Below are positions 46,406-57,065 of a DNA stretch of 64,000 bases, piece after piece (position 1 is the stretch's first letter; every line of letters starts with the position of its first letter). The translations under genes were made by a program, and so were the position numbers. The stretch covers positions 1 to 64,000 of the forward strand of contig NZ_NESA01000001.1 of the NCBI RefSeq assembly GCF_002778315.1, in the 5' to 3' direction. The notes below the pieces were generated by a model. The model searched no databases. It was not told where the DNA came from and saw only the letters and a program-made list of their open reading frames with translations. This DNA is from Limnohabitans sp. JirII-31. GTDB taxonomy: Bacteria > Pseudomonadota > Gammaproteobacteria > Burkholderiales > Burkholderiaceae_C.

Positions 46406-47380
46406 TTAGAACAGCTGGTCTTGGTCGGAGAACAAACTCATCACCGACTCGCCTTTGGCAATGCGCTGGATCGTTTCTGCGATCAGCGGTGCCACCGAGA
46501 GTTGGCGGATTTTCTTGCAAGCACGCCCAGCTTCGCTGAGCGGGATGGTGTTGGTGACCACCACTTCATCGAGGGCATCGCCTTTGGCAATGCGTTCGAT
46601 GGCGGGACCCGAAAAAATAGGGTGCGTGCAGTAGGCGTAAACTTTTTTGGCGCCACGCTCTTTCAAGACCTCGGCAGCTTTGACCAAGGTGCCGGCGGTG
46701 TCGATCATGTCGTCCATGATCACGCAGTTGCGGCCCTCGATATCACCAATGACGTTCATCACCTCAGAAACGTTGGCCTTGGGGCGACGTTTGTCGATGA
46801 TGGCCAAGTCGCATCCCAACTGCTTGGCCAATGCACGGGCACGCACCACACCACCCACATCGGGGGAGACCACGATCAAGTCGTCGTAGTTCTTCAGGCG
46901 CAAATCACCCAGGAGCACGGGGGATGCATAAATGTTGTCAACTGGGATGTCGAAGAAGCCTTGAATCTGGTCGGCATGCAAATCCATGGTCAGCACACGC
47001 GCTACACCTACGGTTTGCAGCAAGTCAGCCACCATCTTGGCAGAAATTGGCACACGGCTAGAGCGTGGACGTCGGTCTTGACGTGCATAACCAAAATAAG
47101 GGATGACAGCGCTGATGCGTTCTGCGGAGGCGCGCTTCAAGGCGTCCACCATGATCAGCAATTCCATCAAGCTTTCGTTGGTGGGTGCGCACGTGCTTTG
47201 CACCACGAAGACATCGCGGGCACGTACGTTTTGATTGATTTCAACGGTGACTTCGCCGTCAGAGAAGCGGCCCACATTGGCAGCTCCCAGGTCGATACCA
47301 AGGTGTTTGGCAATTTCGGCTGCCATCGTTGGATTGGCGTTGCCGGTAAAGACCATGAAGTCGGGAGTAGGGGTCGACAT
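46406..47380 (-). CDS. prs: Ribose-phosphate pyrophosphokinase
   Basis: The 324-aa enzyme makes PRPP from ribose 5-phosphate and ATP for nucleotide, histidine and tryptophan synthesis. Motifs include [20 protein letters not shown], the flexible loop [15 protein letters not shown] and the PRPP-binding [14 protein letters not shown] use ATG 47380; an in-frame GTG at 47398 is possible. It is downstream of tRNA-Gln on the same strand. Confidence 0.97.
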   Translation of the reverse strand: MSTPTPDFMVFTGNANPTMAAEIAKHLGIDLGAANVGRFSDGEVTVEINQNVRARDVFVVQSTCAPTNESLMELLIMVDALKRASAERISAVIPYFGYARQDRRPRSSRVPISAKMVADLLQTVGVARVLTMDLHADQIQGFFDIPVDNIYASPVLLGDLRLKNYDDLIVVSPDVGGVVRARALAKQLGCDLAIIDKRRPKANVSEVMNVIGDIEGRNCVIMDDMIDTAGTLVKAAEVLKERGAKKVYAYCTHPIFSGPAIERIAKGDALDEVVVTNTIPLSEAGRACKKIRQLSVAPLIAETIQRIAKGESVMSLFSDQDQLF

Positions 47381-47439
47381 GATGACGGTGACTTTCACTT
47401 CAAGATGTATGACGCCAAAGTGCCGTCACTTGCAATCTT

Positions 47440-47516
47440 TGGCAGGGGAAGAAGGACTCGAACCTTCGCATGCCGGAATCAAAATCCGGTGCCTTAACCA
47501 ACTTGGCGACTCCCCT
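47440..47516 (-). tRNA. tRNA-Gln (TTG anticodon)
   Basis: The 77-nt cloverleaf has acceptor AGGGGAG paired with TTCCCCT, anticodon stem CCGGA/TCCGG and loop TTTTGAT with anticodon TTG, T-arm GGTTCGAGTCC, discriminator G and an encoded CCA. It lies between ispE and prs, as in related genomes. Confidence 0.96.
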
Positions 47517-47548
47517 ACACAGGTCAGCAGCTTTGCAGCTACCAACCG

Positions 47549-48394
47549 TTAATTGTCGCTGACAACCCAACCAGCCGATGGATGAATTGCCATGTTGCTG
47601 CACACCCGCATTTGCCATGAAGAGGGTGGCTCAGGAAGCAACACACCTTCGGGCAACTGCGCAAAAACTGCACTGCCAGATCCGGTCATGCGTGGGCTTA
47701 ATCCAAAAGAACCTAGCCATTGAAGGGCTTGGTCAATTTCTGGGCACAGCGCCTGAGCCACTGGCTGCAAGTCGTTTCGACCAAAGTCGAAAGGATGAAC
47801 AGCGAAGACCGACATTGTAGCAGCTTCTGTACGCCTCTCCAAGTTCGGATCACGAAAAATTCGCGCTGTCTCCAAGCCCGCATCGGGTTTGATCACGACA
47901 AACTGGCTCGGCGGTAATTCAATCGGTGTAATTTGCTCGCCAATGCCTTCCACCCAAGCGTTGTGGCCGTGCAAGAAAAATGGCACATCGGCACCGAGTG
48001 CAAGCCCTAGAGGTAAAAGTTTAGACAGCGGCCAATTCAAGCCCCACAAGCGATTTAGAGCTAGCAGTGTGCTGGCGGCATCTGACGACCCACCCCCCAT
48101 GCCAGCCTGTGCAGGGATAGATTTTTCCACGGCAATGTGTGCCCCAAATGATGTCTGACTGGCTGCTTGCAAGCTGCGTGCTGCCCGCGTGATCAAGTCG
48201 TCGGGGGGAAGTGGGGTGGTCAGGTCTTCGCGTTGAATCACTGAGCGGTCCAAGCGCTCGAAGTGGAGTGTGTCGCACCAGTCGATCAGCATGAAGGCCG
48301 ATTGCAGCAGGTGGTAGCCATCTGGACGTTGTCCCGTGATGTGCAAAAACAGGTTCAGTTTGGCGGGTGCTAAAACGTCGGTCAGGGTGCGCAT
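47549..48394 (-). CDS. ispE: 4-diphosphocytidyl-2-C-methyl-D-erythritol kinase
   Basis: The 281-aa GHMP kinase phosphorylates CDP-ME in the non-mevalonate isoprenoid pathway. It begins with the substrate-binding PAKLNLFLHITGQRPDGYH, has the ATP-binding loop PAQAGMGGGSSDAAS near residue 95 and the third motif MTGSGSAVFA near the C-terminus. It follows lolB by 13 bp and precedes tRNA-Gln. Confidence 0.96.
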   Translation of the reverse strand: MRTLTDVLAPAKLNLFLHITGQRPDGYHLLQSAFMLIDWCDTLHFERLDRSVIQREDLTTPLPPDDLITRAARSLQAASQTSFGAHIAVEKSIPAQAGMGGGSSDAASTLLALNRLWGLNWPLSKLLPLGLALGADVPFFLHGHNAWVEGIGEQITPIELPPSQFVVIKPDAGLETARIFRDPNLERRTEAATMSVFAVHPFDFGRNDLQPVAQALCPEIDQALQWLGSFGLSPRMTGSGSAVFAQLPEGVLLPEPPSSWQMRVCSNMAIHPSAGWVVSDN

Positions 48395-48407
48395 GGTGCA
48401 ACAGCAA

Positions 48408-48914
48408 TCAGTCGATTTTCAGGCGCAGCACCACTTCGGGCGAGGGGGTTGTACGCCGTGCAACGAGGAGGCCTTGCTCAAGGGCGGATAGGTCAGCTTG
48501 CCAGCCAGGTGTTGTTGACGGTGTGCCTTGCAACCAATCAAACAAGCTTGGCACAGGCAGTGCGGCGCCAGTGGCTTGTTCTGTCAAAGCCTCCAAAGAC
48601 TCGAAGGCTTGCTGGTCATTGCCATGCAGCCAGACCACCGAGCCGGGGGCCCAGCGCACGGCAGCCAAGGTGGTGCCCAGCGGGGAGTACAAATCGAGCG
48701 CGCCATGCAAGGCATTGCCACGTAACAGAAAACTTGCGCTCATCGATTGAGGTGGGCTGTTGTGAACGACTACGCTCAAGCGACCTTGCCATTCGGGCTG
48801 CGTCGGGCTGAGGATGAGCGGGTCACGCGGCATCATGCGCTGGGGGCTTGCGCAGGCAGCAAGCCATAGACAAGTGGCCAAAGCGGCCAAAAGTAGCCAT
48901 GTCTTTCGAGACAC
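48408..48914 (-). CDS. lolB: Outer-membrane lipoprotein receptor LolB
   Basis: The 168-aa lipoprotein has a signal ending in the lipobox LAAC (Cys near residue 21). Then comes the LolB core with WQGRLSVVVH and a central hydrophobic strand GALDLYSPLGTTLAAV. It accepts lipoproteins from LolA and inserts them in the outer membrane. The start is GTG 48914 with AGGGG 6 nt upstream. It is in one operon with the TPR gene and ispE. Confidence 0.9.
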   Translation of the reverse strand: MSRKTWLLLAALATCLWLAACASPQRMMPRDPLILSPTQPEWQGRLSVVVHNSPPQSMSASFLLRGNALHGALDLYSPLGTTLAAVRWAPGSVVWLHGNDQQAFESLEALTEQATGAALPVPSLFDWLQGTPSTTPGWQADLSALEQGLLVARRTTPSPEVVLRLKID

Positions 48915-48924
48915 CGGTTACCCC

Positions 48925-50568
48925 TCAAAGCTCAGGTTTGAGGCGTTGCAGTGTTTCTTGCAAAGTCTCGTTGTCGGGCGCTGACTTGATGCCTTCACGC
49001 CAAATTTTGCGTGCTTCATCGCGTTGGCCCATTTGCCACAGCACCTCGCCCAAATGCGCGGCAATCTCTGCGTCGGCACGGTCGTTGTAGGCTTTTTGCA
49101 GATAGTTGAGCGCACTGGGCAAGTCGCCTAGACGGAACTCGACCCAGCCCAAACTGTCGGTGATGAATGGATCGTCAGGTGCGAAAGTCAGCGCTTTGAT
49201 GATGAGTTGCTTGGCCTCTTGCAGTCGAATTTTGCGATCGGCCAACGAAAACCCCAGTGCGTTGTAGGCGTTGTAGTACGACGGCGCTTTGGCGATGACG
49301 GCGCGCAGCAGTTGCTCCATCTCGTCGAGGCGGTTGAGCTTTTCAGCCAGCATGGCTTGTTCGTACAGCAACTCGGGTGCATTTGATTGAGCATTCGCCA
49401 GTACGTCAAAGGCCGCTTGCCATTGACGCTGGTCACGCAATAACTGCACTTCTGCCAACAAACGGTTGTTTCTTTCTTGGGTGTTGTTGGCGGGTAGTTG
49501 GGCCAGCAATTGGCGTGCCTCATTGAGCTTGCCTTGACGCGCCAAAAGTGTTGCACGTCGTGTCTGTGCTTGGGTGATGCCGCGTACAGCGTCTTCTCCC
49601 GAGTCTTGTTTGACCATGTTGACGTAGCGTGCCAAGGAAGCTTCTGCTTGTTTGTCTTGGCCTTGTTCAAATTGCAGCGAACCCAATACCAACCATGCTT
49701 CAGCTTGCTGTGGGTATCGGCTCGTGACGTCTTGCAACACAACTTGTGCGTCTGCATAACGCTGCAATTCAATCAACACGCGCGCATAGTTCATCGCCAG
49801 TTCGGGCGTGTCTTGCTGGCGCATGGCTTGTATGACCAAGGCCTGGGCTTCTTTGACTTGACGACCCATCAGTTCTAGGCCCAGCAGGGCAGGGCCGATG
49901 GACTGTGGGTCGATGGCCAGTCCCTTCTGGGCAGCTTCCAGTGCACCTGTCAGATCCTTGCTCGCCAAGCGCATTCTTCCTAGGCTGGTCCAGGCGGCGC
50001 CTCCTGTTGTATTGGCTTGCAGGTAAGGTTCGAGCGCCTTGTGTACTACTTCTGTGGCCAGTTTTTTCTCTGTCACCCGGTTGTAGTGTCGAGGAATCAG
50101 ACTGATGACGACTGCTCGCTCAGGCAGCGGGGCCAACGCGATTTCTTTTTTCAGCGGCTCCAAGCTCTCAGCGGTTTGATTGAGTGCCAGCAAGATTTGC
50201 AACACATGGTTGTTGGCTGTTCTGTCTTTCGGATAAGCCTGCGCCCAAGCGCGCGCAGCCATCAAAGCGCCATCGCCTGAGCGCGCTTGTAGCGCGATGT
50301 CGACAGCACGGCTGTAGAGCTGGGTGTCGTTGGATCGACGTGCCGCATCAAGCAACAAAGAAAATCCCGCCCCAGGTTCACCTTGGCGCAAGTTGAGTTC
50401 ACCCAGCAAAATTTCATACAGCAGCTCGCCAGTGAGCGCCGAGTTCTCCACCTTTTCTGGTGCGTCATCGGTTTGCGCGTGACCCCAGGCAGGCCACCCC
50501 CCTGCAATGCTGAGCAGCAAGACCAAACGCCAAGCCTGGATAGGGGCTGAGAACAAGGGCAATTTCAT
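48925..50568 (-). CDS. Tetratricopeptide-repeat protein
   Basis: The 547-aa protein has an N-terminal signal-type stretch (LVLLLSIAGGWPAWGHAQ) followed by many TPR helices from about residue 50. Clear units include AEAWLVLGSLQFEQGQDKQAE and YNAYNALGFSLADRKIRLQEA in two stretches. Exported TPR proteins of this size next to lolB and ispE are conserved in betaproteobacteria. I infer an envelope assembly or scaffolding role. It is divergent from mutM with 41 bp between starts. Confidence 0.85.
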   Translation of the reverse strand: MKLPLFSAPIQAWRLVLLLSIAGGWPAWGHAQTDDAPEKVENSALTGELLYEILLGELNLRQGEPGAGFSLLLDAARRSNDTQLYSRAVDIALQARSGDGALMAARAWAQAYPKDRTANNHVLQILLALNQTAESLEPLKKEIALAPLPERAVVISLIPRHYNRVTEKKLATEVVHKALEPYLQANTTGGAAWTSLGRMRLASKDLTGALEAAQKGLAIDPQSIGPALLGLELMGRQVKEAQALVIQAMRQQDTPELAMNYARVLIELQRYADAQVVLQDVTSRYPQQAEAWLVLGSLQFEQGQDKQAEASLARYVNMVKQDSGEDAVRGITQAQTRRATLLARQGKLNEARQLLAQLPANNTQERNNRLLAEVQLLRDQRQWQAAFDVLANAQSNAPELLYEQAMLAEKLNRLDEMEQLLRAVIAKAPSYYNAYNALGFSLADRKIRLQEAKQLIIKALTFAPDDPFITDSLGWVEFRLGDLPSALNYLQKAYNDRADAEIAAHLGEVLWQMGQRDEARKIWREGIKSAPDNETLQETLQRLKPEL

Positions 50569-50609
50569 GAGGGCATCATAATCGCTGACTGATTTTTGAC
50601 GTCTGCATC

Positions 50610-51425
50610 ATGCCCGAATTACCCGAGGTTGAAGTTACCCGATTGAGTTTTGCCGATCGCATTGCGCAAGCCCGCATCACGGGTGTGCGTGTGGGCAAAG
50701 CCTTGCGTTGGCCTTTGGGGTGTGCGCCGCAGTCATTGCTGAACAGGCAGGTGCTGGGCGTGCGTCGTCGTGGCAAGTACTTGTTGGTCGATTTGGACCA
50801 GGGCTTGCTGCTGTGGCACTTGGGCATGTCTGGCAGTTTGAGGTTCAGTCAAGATCGCAGTCCACCAGGGACCCATGACCACTTTGATTTGGACACTGAC
50901 CAGGGTTTGTTGCGTCTGAACGATCCGCGTCGCTTTGGGGCTGTGGTGTATGCAGAAAGTGAAACCTGTCCACAGGCGGTCAAGCTGTTGGGGCATTTGG
51001 GCATGGAGCCCTTGGGTGGGCAATTCGACCTGGATGCTTTTCACCATGGCTTGCGGCAACGCCGATCTGCCATCAAGCAGGTCTTGTTGGGCGGTGATGT
51101 GGTGGTGGGCGTGGGCAACATCTATGCCTCTGAGGCCTTGTTTTTGGCGGGTATTCGTCCCACGTTGCGGGCGGATCGGGTCAGCCGGCCACGTGCTGAG
51201 AAATTACGTGCAGCCATTGTGGATGTGTTGGCCCGAGCGGTTCTCAAAGGTGGCAGCACATTGCGAGACTTCTCCAGCGCCGACGGTCAGCAGGGCTATT
51301 TCCAATTAGAGGCCATGGTGTATGGCCGTGCAGGCGAGCCCTGCCGTGTGTGCGCGACCCCGATTCGCCAGTTGCGCCAAGGTCAACGCTCGACCTATTA
51401 CTGCCCCACCTGCCAGAAAGCCTGA
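50610..51425 (+). CDS. mutM: Formamidopyrimidine-DNA glycosylase
   Basis: The 271-aa base-excision repair enzyme removes 8-oxoguanine and Fapy lesions. The mature N-terminus PELPEVEVT supplies the catalytic Pro2 and Glu3. The helix-two-turn-helix [13 protein letters not shown] is near residue 168, and the C-terminal zinc finger CRVC...YYCPTCQ is complete. It is followed 4 bp later by mutY, so both parts of the 8-oxoG repair system are co-transcribed. Confidence 0.97.
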   Translation: MPELPEVEVTRLSFADRIAQARITGVRVGKALRWPLGCAPQSLLNRQVLGVRRRGKYLLVDLDQGLLLWHLGMSGSLRFSQDRSPPGTHDHFDLDTDQGLLRLNDPRRFGAVVYAESETCPQAVKLLGHLGMEPLGGQFDLDAFHHGLRQRRSAIKQVLLGGDVVVGVGNIYASEALFLAGIRPTLRADRVSRPRAEKLRAAIVDVLARAVLKGGSTLRDFSSADGQQGYFQLEAMVYGRAGEPCRVCATPIRQLRQGQRSTYYCPTCQKA

Positions 51426-51429
51426 CCTG

Positions 51430-52470
51430 ATGACTCAACGACACATGGGCTTTGCCGAGGCCGTGGTGGCTTGGCAAAAAAAGCATGGACGACACGACTT
51501 GCCGTGGCAAAACACGCAAGACCCTTATGCGGTTTGGTTGTCTGAAATCATGTTGCAACAAACTCAGGTCAGCACGGTGCGTGACTATTTCGCACGGTTT
51601 TTGCAACGCTTTCCCACGGTTGCCGATTTGGCCGCAGCGCCCTTAGACGATGTGCTGGGCCTGTGGAGCGGTTTGGGCTACTACAGCCGCGCCCGCAACA
51701 TGCACAAGGCAGCGCAAGCCGTGGTGGCTTTGCACGGCGGCGTGTTTCCTCGCAGTTCAGAAGCTTTGCAAACCTTGCCGGGCATTGGCCGCTCGACGGC
51801 GGCAGCGGTGGCTTCGTTGTGCTTTGGCGAACCCATTGCCATCTTGGATGGCAATGTCAAGCGGGTGCTGACGCGTGTGTTGGGTTTCAAGGATGACTTG
51901 GCCTCTTCTCGCCATGAGCGTGCGTTGTGGGAGATTGCGCAAACCATGTTGCCAACACGAGATGTAGCACGCGCCATGCCGCGCTATACCCAAGGTGTGA
52001 TGGACATGGGCGCGACCTTGTGCACGCCCAAGCAGCCGAGGTGCTCCCAATGTCCCGTTCAAGCGCAATGCGTGGCAGCGGCAGAGGGCGCGCCCGAGCG
52101 TTATCCGGTCAAAACGCGCAAACTCAAACGAAGTGCAGAGTCGTGGTGGTTGTTGCTGGCGCAAACGTCTGCGGGTGAGGTGTTGCTGGAACAACGGCCA
52201 CACACAGGAGTGTGGGCCGGTTTGTATGCCTTGCCCATGTTCGCCACTTTGGCGGACTTGCAAGCGGCAGTGCCCAAGCGTCAACGCGCGCACTTGCAAG
52301 AGGAGGGCACGTTCAAGCATGTGCTGACCCACAAAGACCTGCACCTTCACCCGGTGCGTTTGGTGTTGCCAAGCGCTCAGGCCTTGGGGCATGGGCAGTG
52401 GCTGGCGGGCGATGCATGGCCCAGTTTGGGCTTGCCAGCCCCTGTGCGAAAACTCCTCACAAACCCATGA
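51430..52470 (+). CDS. mutY: A/G-specific adenine glycosylase
   Basis: The 346-aa enzyme removes A mispaired with 8-oxoG. Features are the [10 protein letters not shown] stretch with the catalytic Glu, the helix-hairpin-helix [11 protein letters not shown] followed by [10 protein letters not shown] with the catalytic Asp, a 4Fe-4S motif ([17 protein letters not shown]) and a C-terminal NUDIX-like 8-oxoG recognition domain. ATG 51430 is 4 bp after mutM. Its 3' end overlaps convergent rapZ by 14 bp. Confidence 0.97.
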   Translation: MTQRHMGFAEAVVAWQKKHGRHDLPWQNTQDPYAVWLSEIMLQQTQVSTVRDYFARFLQRFPTVADLAAAPLDDVLGLWSGLGYYSRARNMHKAAQAVVALHGGVFPRSSEALQTLPGIGRSTAAAVASLCFGEPIAILDGNVKRVLTRVLGFKDDLASSRHERALWEIAQTMLPTRDVARAMPRYTQGVMDMGATLCTPKQPRCSQCPVQAQCVAAAEGAPERYPVKTRKLKRSAESWWLLLAQTSAGEVLLEQRPHTGVWAGLYALPMFATLADLQAAVPKRQRAHLQEEGTFKHVLTHKDLHLHPVRLVLPSAQALGHGQWLAGDAWPSLGLPAPVRKLLTNP

Positions 52471-53338
52471 TGTCCAATTCGCGATGACGCTTGAGCGTGA
52501 CCCAGTCTTGGGTGAATTGCTGGCTCAGGCGCTCCACCAGATACACCGAACGGTGTTGCCCGCCTGTGCATCCGATCGCCACTGTCACATAGCTGCGGTG
52601 GTCTTGGTTCAGCTGGGGTAGCCACGAGGTCAAGAACGCAGAAATATCCACCGCCATTTTGTCAACCGGTGGGTGTTGCTTGAGCCACTGAGCCACGGGC
52701 TCATCGCGTCCTGTCAGAGGACGCAACTCGGGTTCGTAGTGTGGGTTGGGCAGCATGCGCACATCGAACACATAGTCAGCATGCAAGGGAATGCCGCGTT
52801 TGAATGCAAATGACTCGAACATCAAGGTCAGCTGCGTGGCAGGTGCTGACACCAGTGATTTGATGTAGGCCTGCAACTTGGTGTTGCGCAACAAGCTGGT
52901 GTCAATGATGTGCGAGGCTTCACGCAAGTCAGCCAGCAATTGACGCTCTAACTCAATGGCTTCAATCAAGTCACGTTGCTGGTCAGGCACGGTGTTGGAG
53001 TCTTCTTGCTGCGACAGCGGATGACGACGGCGAGTTTCTGAAAACCGGTGCACCAACACCTCTGTGCTGGCGTCCAAAAAGAGGGGGCGCACATTCACAT
53101 CCAAGGCACGCAGATGGCTGAGTTGCGGCATCACCAACGGCAGCGAGCCGGCACTGCGCACGTCCATGGCAATGGCCACTTTGTTGGCGCGTTGCTGCTG
53201 TTCAAGCTTGACGAACGGCAGCAACAACTCGGGCGGCAGGTTGTCGACGCAGTAATAGCCCGCGTCTTCCAGCGCGTGCAAAGCCACCGACTTGCCCGAG
53301 CCGGACATGCCTGTGATCAGAACAATTTCTTGGTTCAT
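52457..53338 (-). CDS. rapZ: RNase adapter protein RapZ
   Basis: The 293-aa protein has a P-loop (GMSGSGKS, residues 10-17) near the N-terminus and the C-terminal domain with [16 protein letters not shown]. In enterobacteria RapZ guides RNase E to GlmZ and senses glucosamine-6-phosphate; the target RNA in this lineage is not known. ATG 53338 overlaps the recN stop (ATGA) and fits the family start. The frame upstream runs inside recN and is not used. Confidence 0.93.
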   Translation of the reverse strand: MNQEIVLITGMSGSGKSVALHALEDAGYYCVDNLPPELLLPFVKLEQQQRANKVAIAMDVRSAGSLPLVMPQLSHLRALDVNVRPLFLDASTEVLVHRFSETRRRHPLSQQEDSNTVPDQQRDLIEAIELERQLLADLREASHIIDTSLLRNTKLQAYIKSLVSAPATQLTLMFESFAFKRGIPLHADYVFDVRMLPNPHYEPELRPLTGRDEPVAQWLKQHPPVDKMAVDISAFLTSWLPQLNQDHRSYVTVAIGCTGGQHRSVYLVERLSQQFTQDWVTLKRHRELDIMGL

Positions 53339-55017
53339 GCGCTGCGAACTTTTTTCAGGGCGGGTCTGTGCAACATTTCTCGGGCGTGGGCGAGGGTGGT
53401 CTCTGACACTTTCTCTCCCCCCAGCATGCGCGCAATTTCGGCGACGCGTTTGTCGTCTTCCAGTCGGGTCACTTGGCTGGCCGTGCCTTGTGCATCGCTG
53501 TGTTTCGAGACCACCAGATGGTGATCTGCACAAGCCGCGACCTGGGGCAAATGGGTGACAGCCATGACTTGGCGGTCACGACCAAGTTGCTGCATCAGGC
53601 GCCCCACGGTCTCTGCCACGGCCCCACCCACGCCAGAATCGACTTCATCAAAGATCAAGGTTTGTGCACTGCCCAGCTGGCTGGTGGTGACCGCAATTGC
53701 CAACGCAATGCGAGACAGCTCGCCACCTGAGGCTACTTTGCCCACCGGGCGTGGCGTGGTCCCGGGGTGACCCGCCACCAAGAACTGCACGTTTTCCAAG
53801 CCACTGGCTGTGGGTTGGTCGGTTTTGTCGAGCTGTACTTCAAAACGTCCACCTTGCATGCCCAACCCCTGCATGGCCTGTGTGATGGCGGTGGCCAGTT
53901 TGGGTGCTGCTTTGGCGCGGGCTTGTGACACCACACGCGCCTGCGCTTGGTAAGCCACAGCGGCCTGTGCCTGTGTGGCTTCTAAAGCGCCCAAGTCGGT
54001 GGCGGCATCGAGTTGCGACAGCCGTGTGCGCCATTCTTGGTAAAGGGCGGGGAGCTCCTGCGGTGTGCGTTTGAAGCGGCGCGCCAGTGACATCCACAGT
54101 GACATGCGTTCGTCGAGCTGGTGCAAACGCTGGGGGTCCAGCTCGGTATGTCCCAAGTAGCTGTGCAACGAGTGCGCCACATCGGCGGCTTGCGCCAGGC
54201 TAGACGCCAGCACATCGACCCAGTTGGCAAATTCAGCTTCCACGCTGGCTTGGTCTTGCAGCACATCTTGTGCGCGCGCCAGTTGGTGCAAGGCACCGTT
54301 GTCCTCATCTTCGAGCGCGGCTATTGCAGCGCTGGCCGCGTCCATCAGGGCTTGCGCGTTGGTCAAGCGCGTGTGCTGCGTGTTGAGCTCGTCCCACTCG
54401 TCGCTGCCAGGCGAGAGTTTGTCGACTTCAGTCATTTGCCAAAGCAGACGCTCACGCTCTTCTTGCAGTGTGTTTTGTGCGTTGCGTGCATCTTGCAGTG
54501 CTTGCACGCTGCGTCGCCATGTGCTCCACAACTGACCCAATGGCCCTAAGCTCACACCCGCGTAGGCGTCGAGCAAGCCACGCACTGCGTCGGGGCGGGT
54601 CAGGCTTTGCCAGGCGTGCTGGCCGTGGATGTCGAGCACTTTGTCGCCCAAGGCCCGCAACTGGGTGGCAGTGGCTGGGCTGCCGTTTATCCAGGCGCGG
54701 CTTTTGCCTTGTGCGTCGATGGTGCGCTTGAGCAACAAGCTGTCGGCGGGTGCACTGTCAGCGTCAAAGCCTTCTTCGTGAAGCCAACTGTGCAGATCCG
54801 TGTTGACATCAAATTCAGCACAAATCTCGGCCCGTGCAGCACCTTCACGCACCACGCCAGCATCGGCACGCGCACCCAGTACCAGTTGCAAGGCGTCAAT
54901 CAAGATCGATTTGCCAGCACCGGTTTCACCCGTCAGCGCTGTGAAGCCACTCGACAGGTTCAGGTCGAGTTCGCGCACGATCACAAAGTCGCGCAAAACG
55001 ATGTGCTGCAAGCTCAT
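53335..55017 (-). CDS. recN: DNA repair protein RecN
   Basis: The 560-aa SMC-like ATPase acts in double-strand-break repair. Walker A is GETGAGKS at residues 30-37. A long coiled-coil middle (about 150-370) separates the ATPase halves, and the C-terminal part has [16 protein letters not shown] (signature) and [11 protein letters not shown] (Walker B). It overlaps nadK upstream and rapZ downstream by 4 bp each, so the three genes form a coupled operon. Confidence 0.96.
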   Translation of the reverse strand: MSLQHIVLRDFVIVRELDLNLSSGFTALTGETGAGKSILIDALQLVLGARADAGVVREGAARAEICAEFDVNTDLHSWLHEEGFDADSAPADSLLLKRTIDAQGKSRAWINGSPATATQLRALGDKVLDIHGQHAWQSLTRPDAVRGLLDAYAGVSLGPLGQLWSTWRRSVQALQDARNAQNTLQEERERLLWQMTEVDKLSPGSDEWDELNTQHTRLTNAQALMDAASAAIAALEDEDNGALHQLARAQDVLQDQASVEAEFANWVDVLASSLAQAADVAHSLHSYLGHTELDPQRLHQLDERMSLWMSLARRFKRTPQELPALYQEWRTRLSQLDAATDLGALEATQAQAAVAYQAQARVVSQARAKAAPKLATAITQAMQGLGMQGGRFEVQLDKTDQPTASGLENVQFLVAGHPGTTPRPVGKVASGGELSRIALAIAVTTSQLGSAQTLIFDEVDSGVGGAVAETVGRLMQQLGRDRQVMAVTHLPQVAACADHHLVVSKHSDAQGTASQVTRLEDDKRVAEIARMLGGEKVSETTLAHAREMLHRPALKKVRSA

Positions 55018-55910
55018 GCCACGCCCTCGTTCCAGTGCAGTTTTTTACGCAAGGTGTCAAAGTAGCTCCAACCCTTGGGGTGCAAAAAGCGCGCCTTGTG
55101 TTGCGAGCGACGCACGGTGATGCGGTCCCCAATCAACAAAGAGGCCAACGATTGCATGTCAAAGTTGGCGCTGGCGTCGCGCCCAGCCACGAGGTCAATC
55201 ACGATCTCTCCGGGGTCTGTCAACACGATGGGGCGGTTGGACAGGGTGTGTGGCGCAATCGGGACCATCACCCAGGCCGGCAAAGAGGGATGCAGCAAGG
55301 GGCCGCCCGCAGACAGTGAGTAGGCGGTTGAACCCGTTGGTGTGGCAATGATCAAACCATCGGCGCGTTGATTGGCCACAAAGTGGCCATCCACTTCCAC
55401 CCGCATTTCCACCATGCCCGAGGTGGCGCCACGGTTGACCACCACATCGTTGAGGGCCAAGGCGTCAAACACACAATGGCCATCGCGCCAGACCTTGGCG
55501 TGCATCATGGCGCGGTTGTCTTCTTCGTATTCACCGCGCAGCATGGCTTGCAAGGTGTCGGCAAAGGCGTTCAGCGGAATGTCGGTGATGAATCCCAGTC
55601 GTCCTTGGTTGATGCCAATCAAGGGCACTTGGTACTGGGCCAGTTGTCGGCTGTAGCCCAGCATGGTGCCGTCACCTCCCACCACCAAGGCCAAATCGCA
55701 GTGTGTGCCAATGCCTCGTACATCCATCACTGGGTAGCCCGACAATCCGGTGTTGGCAGCGGTGTCGTGCTCCAGAACAACTTCACAGTTCTGCGCGTGC
55801 AGAAACTGTGCAATGCTCTCCAGGGTCAGCCGTGTAGATGGCTTGGCACCGCCCGCCGTGGGCAGTTGGTATTTTCCGAGCAGTGCGATGTGGCGAAACT
55901 TCGATTTCAT
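55014..55910 (-). CDS. nadK: NAD kinase
   Basis: The 298-aa enzyme phosphorylates NAD to NADP. The family motif GGDGT is at residues 78-82, and [10 protein letters not shown] and [16 protein letters not shown] follow. ATG 55910 is preferred over TTG 55916. It is the first gene of nadK-recN-rapZ and is divergent from hrcA across 33 bp. Confidence 0.96.
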   Translation of the reverse strand: MKSKFRHIALLGKYQLPTAGGAKPSTRLTLESIAQFLHAQNCEVVLEHDTAANTGLSGYPVMDVRGIGTHCDLALVVGGDGTMLGYSRQLAQYQVPLIGINQGRLGFITDIPLNAFADTLQAMLRGEYEEDNRAMMHAKVWRDGHCVFDALALNDVVVNRGATSGMVEMRVEVDGHFVANQRADGLIIATPTGSTAYSLSAGGPLLHPSLPAWVMVPIAPHTLSNRPIVLTDPGEIVIDLVAGRDASANFDMQSLASLLIGDRITVRRSQHKARFLHPKGWSYFDTLRKKLHWNEGVA

Positions 55911-55943
55911 AGCCAAATTACATCATTAAAATTCGAACAAGAA

Positions 55944-56951
55944 ATGACCATGCTAGACGATCGCGCCAAGTTACTGCTCAAAGCGCTGGTAGAGCGCTAC
56001 ATCGCCGACGGGCAGCCCGTCGGTTCACGCACGCTCTCGCGCGCAACTGGCATTGAACTGTCGCCCGCGACGATTCGCAATGTGATGTCTGACCTGGAGT
56101 CTTTGGGCTTGATCGTCAGCCCGCATACCTCCGCCGGACGTATTCCTACTGCGCGTGGTTACCGGTTGTTTGTGGACACCATGCTCACCACCGACCGAAA
56201 ACAGCTGCACACGCCGCAACTGGTGGCGGATCAACCACAAAAGGTGATTGCCAACGCGGCGCATTTGCTGTCTGACTTGTCTCATTTCGTCGGCGTGGTC
56301 ATTGCGCCGCGACGCAGCTCTGTGTTTCGTCACATCGAGTTTTTGCGTTTGTCGGAGAAGCGCTTTTTGGTCATCATCGTCTCGCCCGAAGGCGATGTGC
56401 AAAACCGGGTCTTGTTCACAGAGGCTGATTACACGCAGTCGCAGTTGATTGAGGCCTCGAATTACCTCAACCAACACTTCTCGGGCATGGCCATTGAGCA
56501 GGTGCGTGAAAAGCTGCTGCTGGAAGTCGAGTCCCTGCGTGGAGAGATCGCCACCCTCATGCAAGCGGCGGTGCAAGTGAGCACCGAAGCTTTGACCCAA
56601 GTGCAAGACGATGTGGTGATCAGTGGCGAACGCAACCTCTTGTCGGTCAGCGATTTTTCCAGCGACATGGGCAATTTGCGCCGCGCCTTTGATTTGTTTG
56701 AACAAAAGGCGCAGTTGGTGCGCTTGCTCGATATCTCGGCCCAAGCCGAAGGTGTGCGCATCTACATCGGCGGCGAGAGCCAGATTGTTCCGATGGAAGA
56801 GCTTTCTGTGGTCAGTGCCCCTTATGAGGTGGATGGCCAAGTGGTGGGAACCTTGGGCGTGATTGGCCCAACCCGCATGGCCTACGACCGCATGATTCAA
56901 ATTGTGGACATCACGTCCAAGCTGGTCAGCAACGCCCTCAGCCACAAGTAG
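55944..56951 (+). CDS. hrcA: Heat-inducible transcription repressor HrcA
   Basis: The 335-aa repressor of groE/dnaK-type operons binds CIRCE elements and is kept active by GroEL. The winged-helix start reads [20 protein letters not shown], then [24 protein letters not shown] and [16 protein letters not shown]. Two possible ATG codons (55944, 55950) are in frame. The open frame further upstream lies antisense to nadK and is not coding. No CIRCE element is seen in the short gap. Confidence 0.95.
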   Translation: MTMLDDRAKLLLKALVERYIADGQPVGSRTLSRATGIELSPATIRNVMSDLESLGLIVSPHTSAGRIPTARGYRLFVDTMLTTDRKQLHTPQLVADQPQKVIANAAHLLSDLSHFVGVVIAPRRSSVFRHIEFLRLSEKRFLVIIVSPEGDVQNRVLFTEADYTQSQLIEASNYLNQHFSGMAIEQVREKLLLEVESLRGEIATLMQAAVQVSTEALTQVQDDVVISGERNLLSVSDFSSDMGNLRRAFDLFEQKAQLVRLLDISAQAEGVRIYIGGESQIVPMEELSVVSAPYEVDGQVVGTLGVIGPTRMAYDRMIQIVDITSKLVSNALSHK

Positions 56952-57065
56952 CGCTGTCACCGGTGCAACTGCTCGCCATATGGATTGCGGGAAACCCTCT
57001 GTCTGAATTGCGGTTTTTACCCAAAGATGCCAAGGTTTCTGCAACCCTTTAAGAAAGATGTACTT

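Noticed and set aside
55911-55943. CIRCE operator for autoregulation of hrcA
   Set aside because: The 33-bp gap before hrcA contains no TTAGCACTC / GAGTGCTAA half site.
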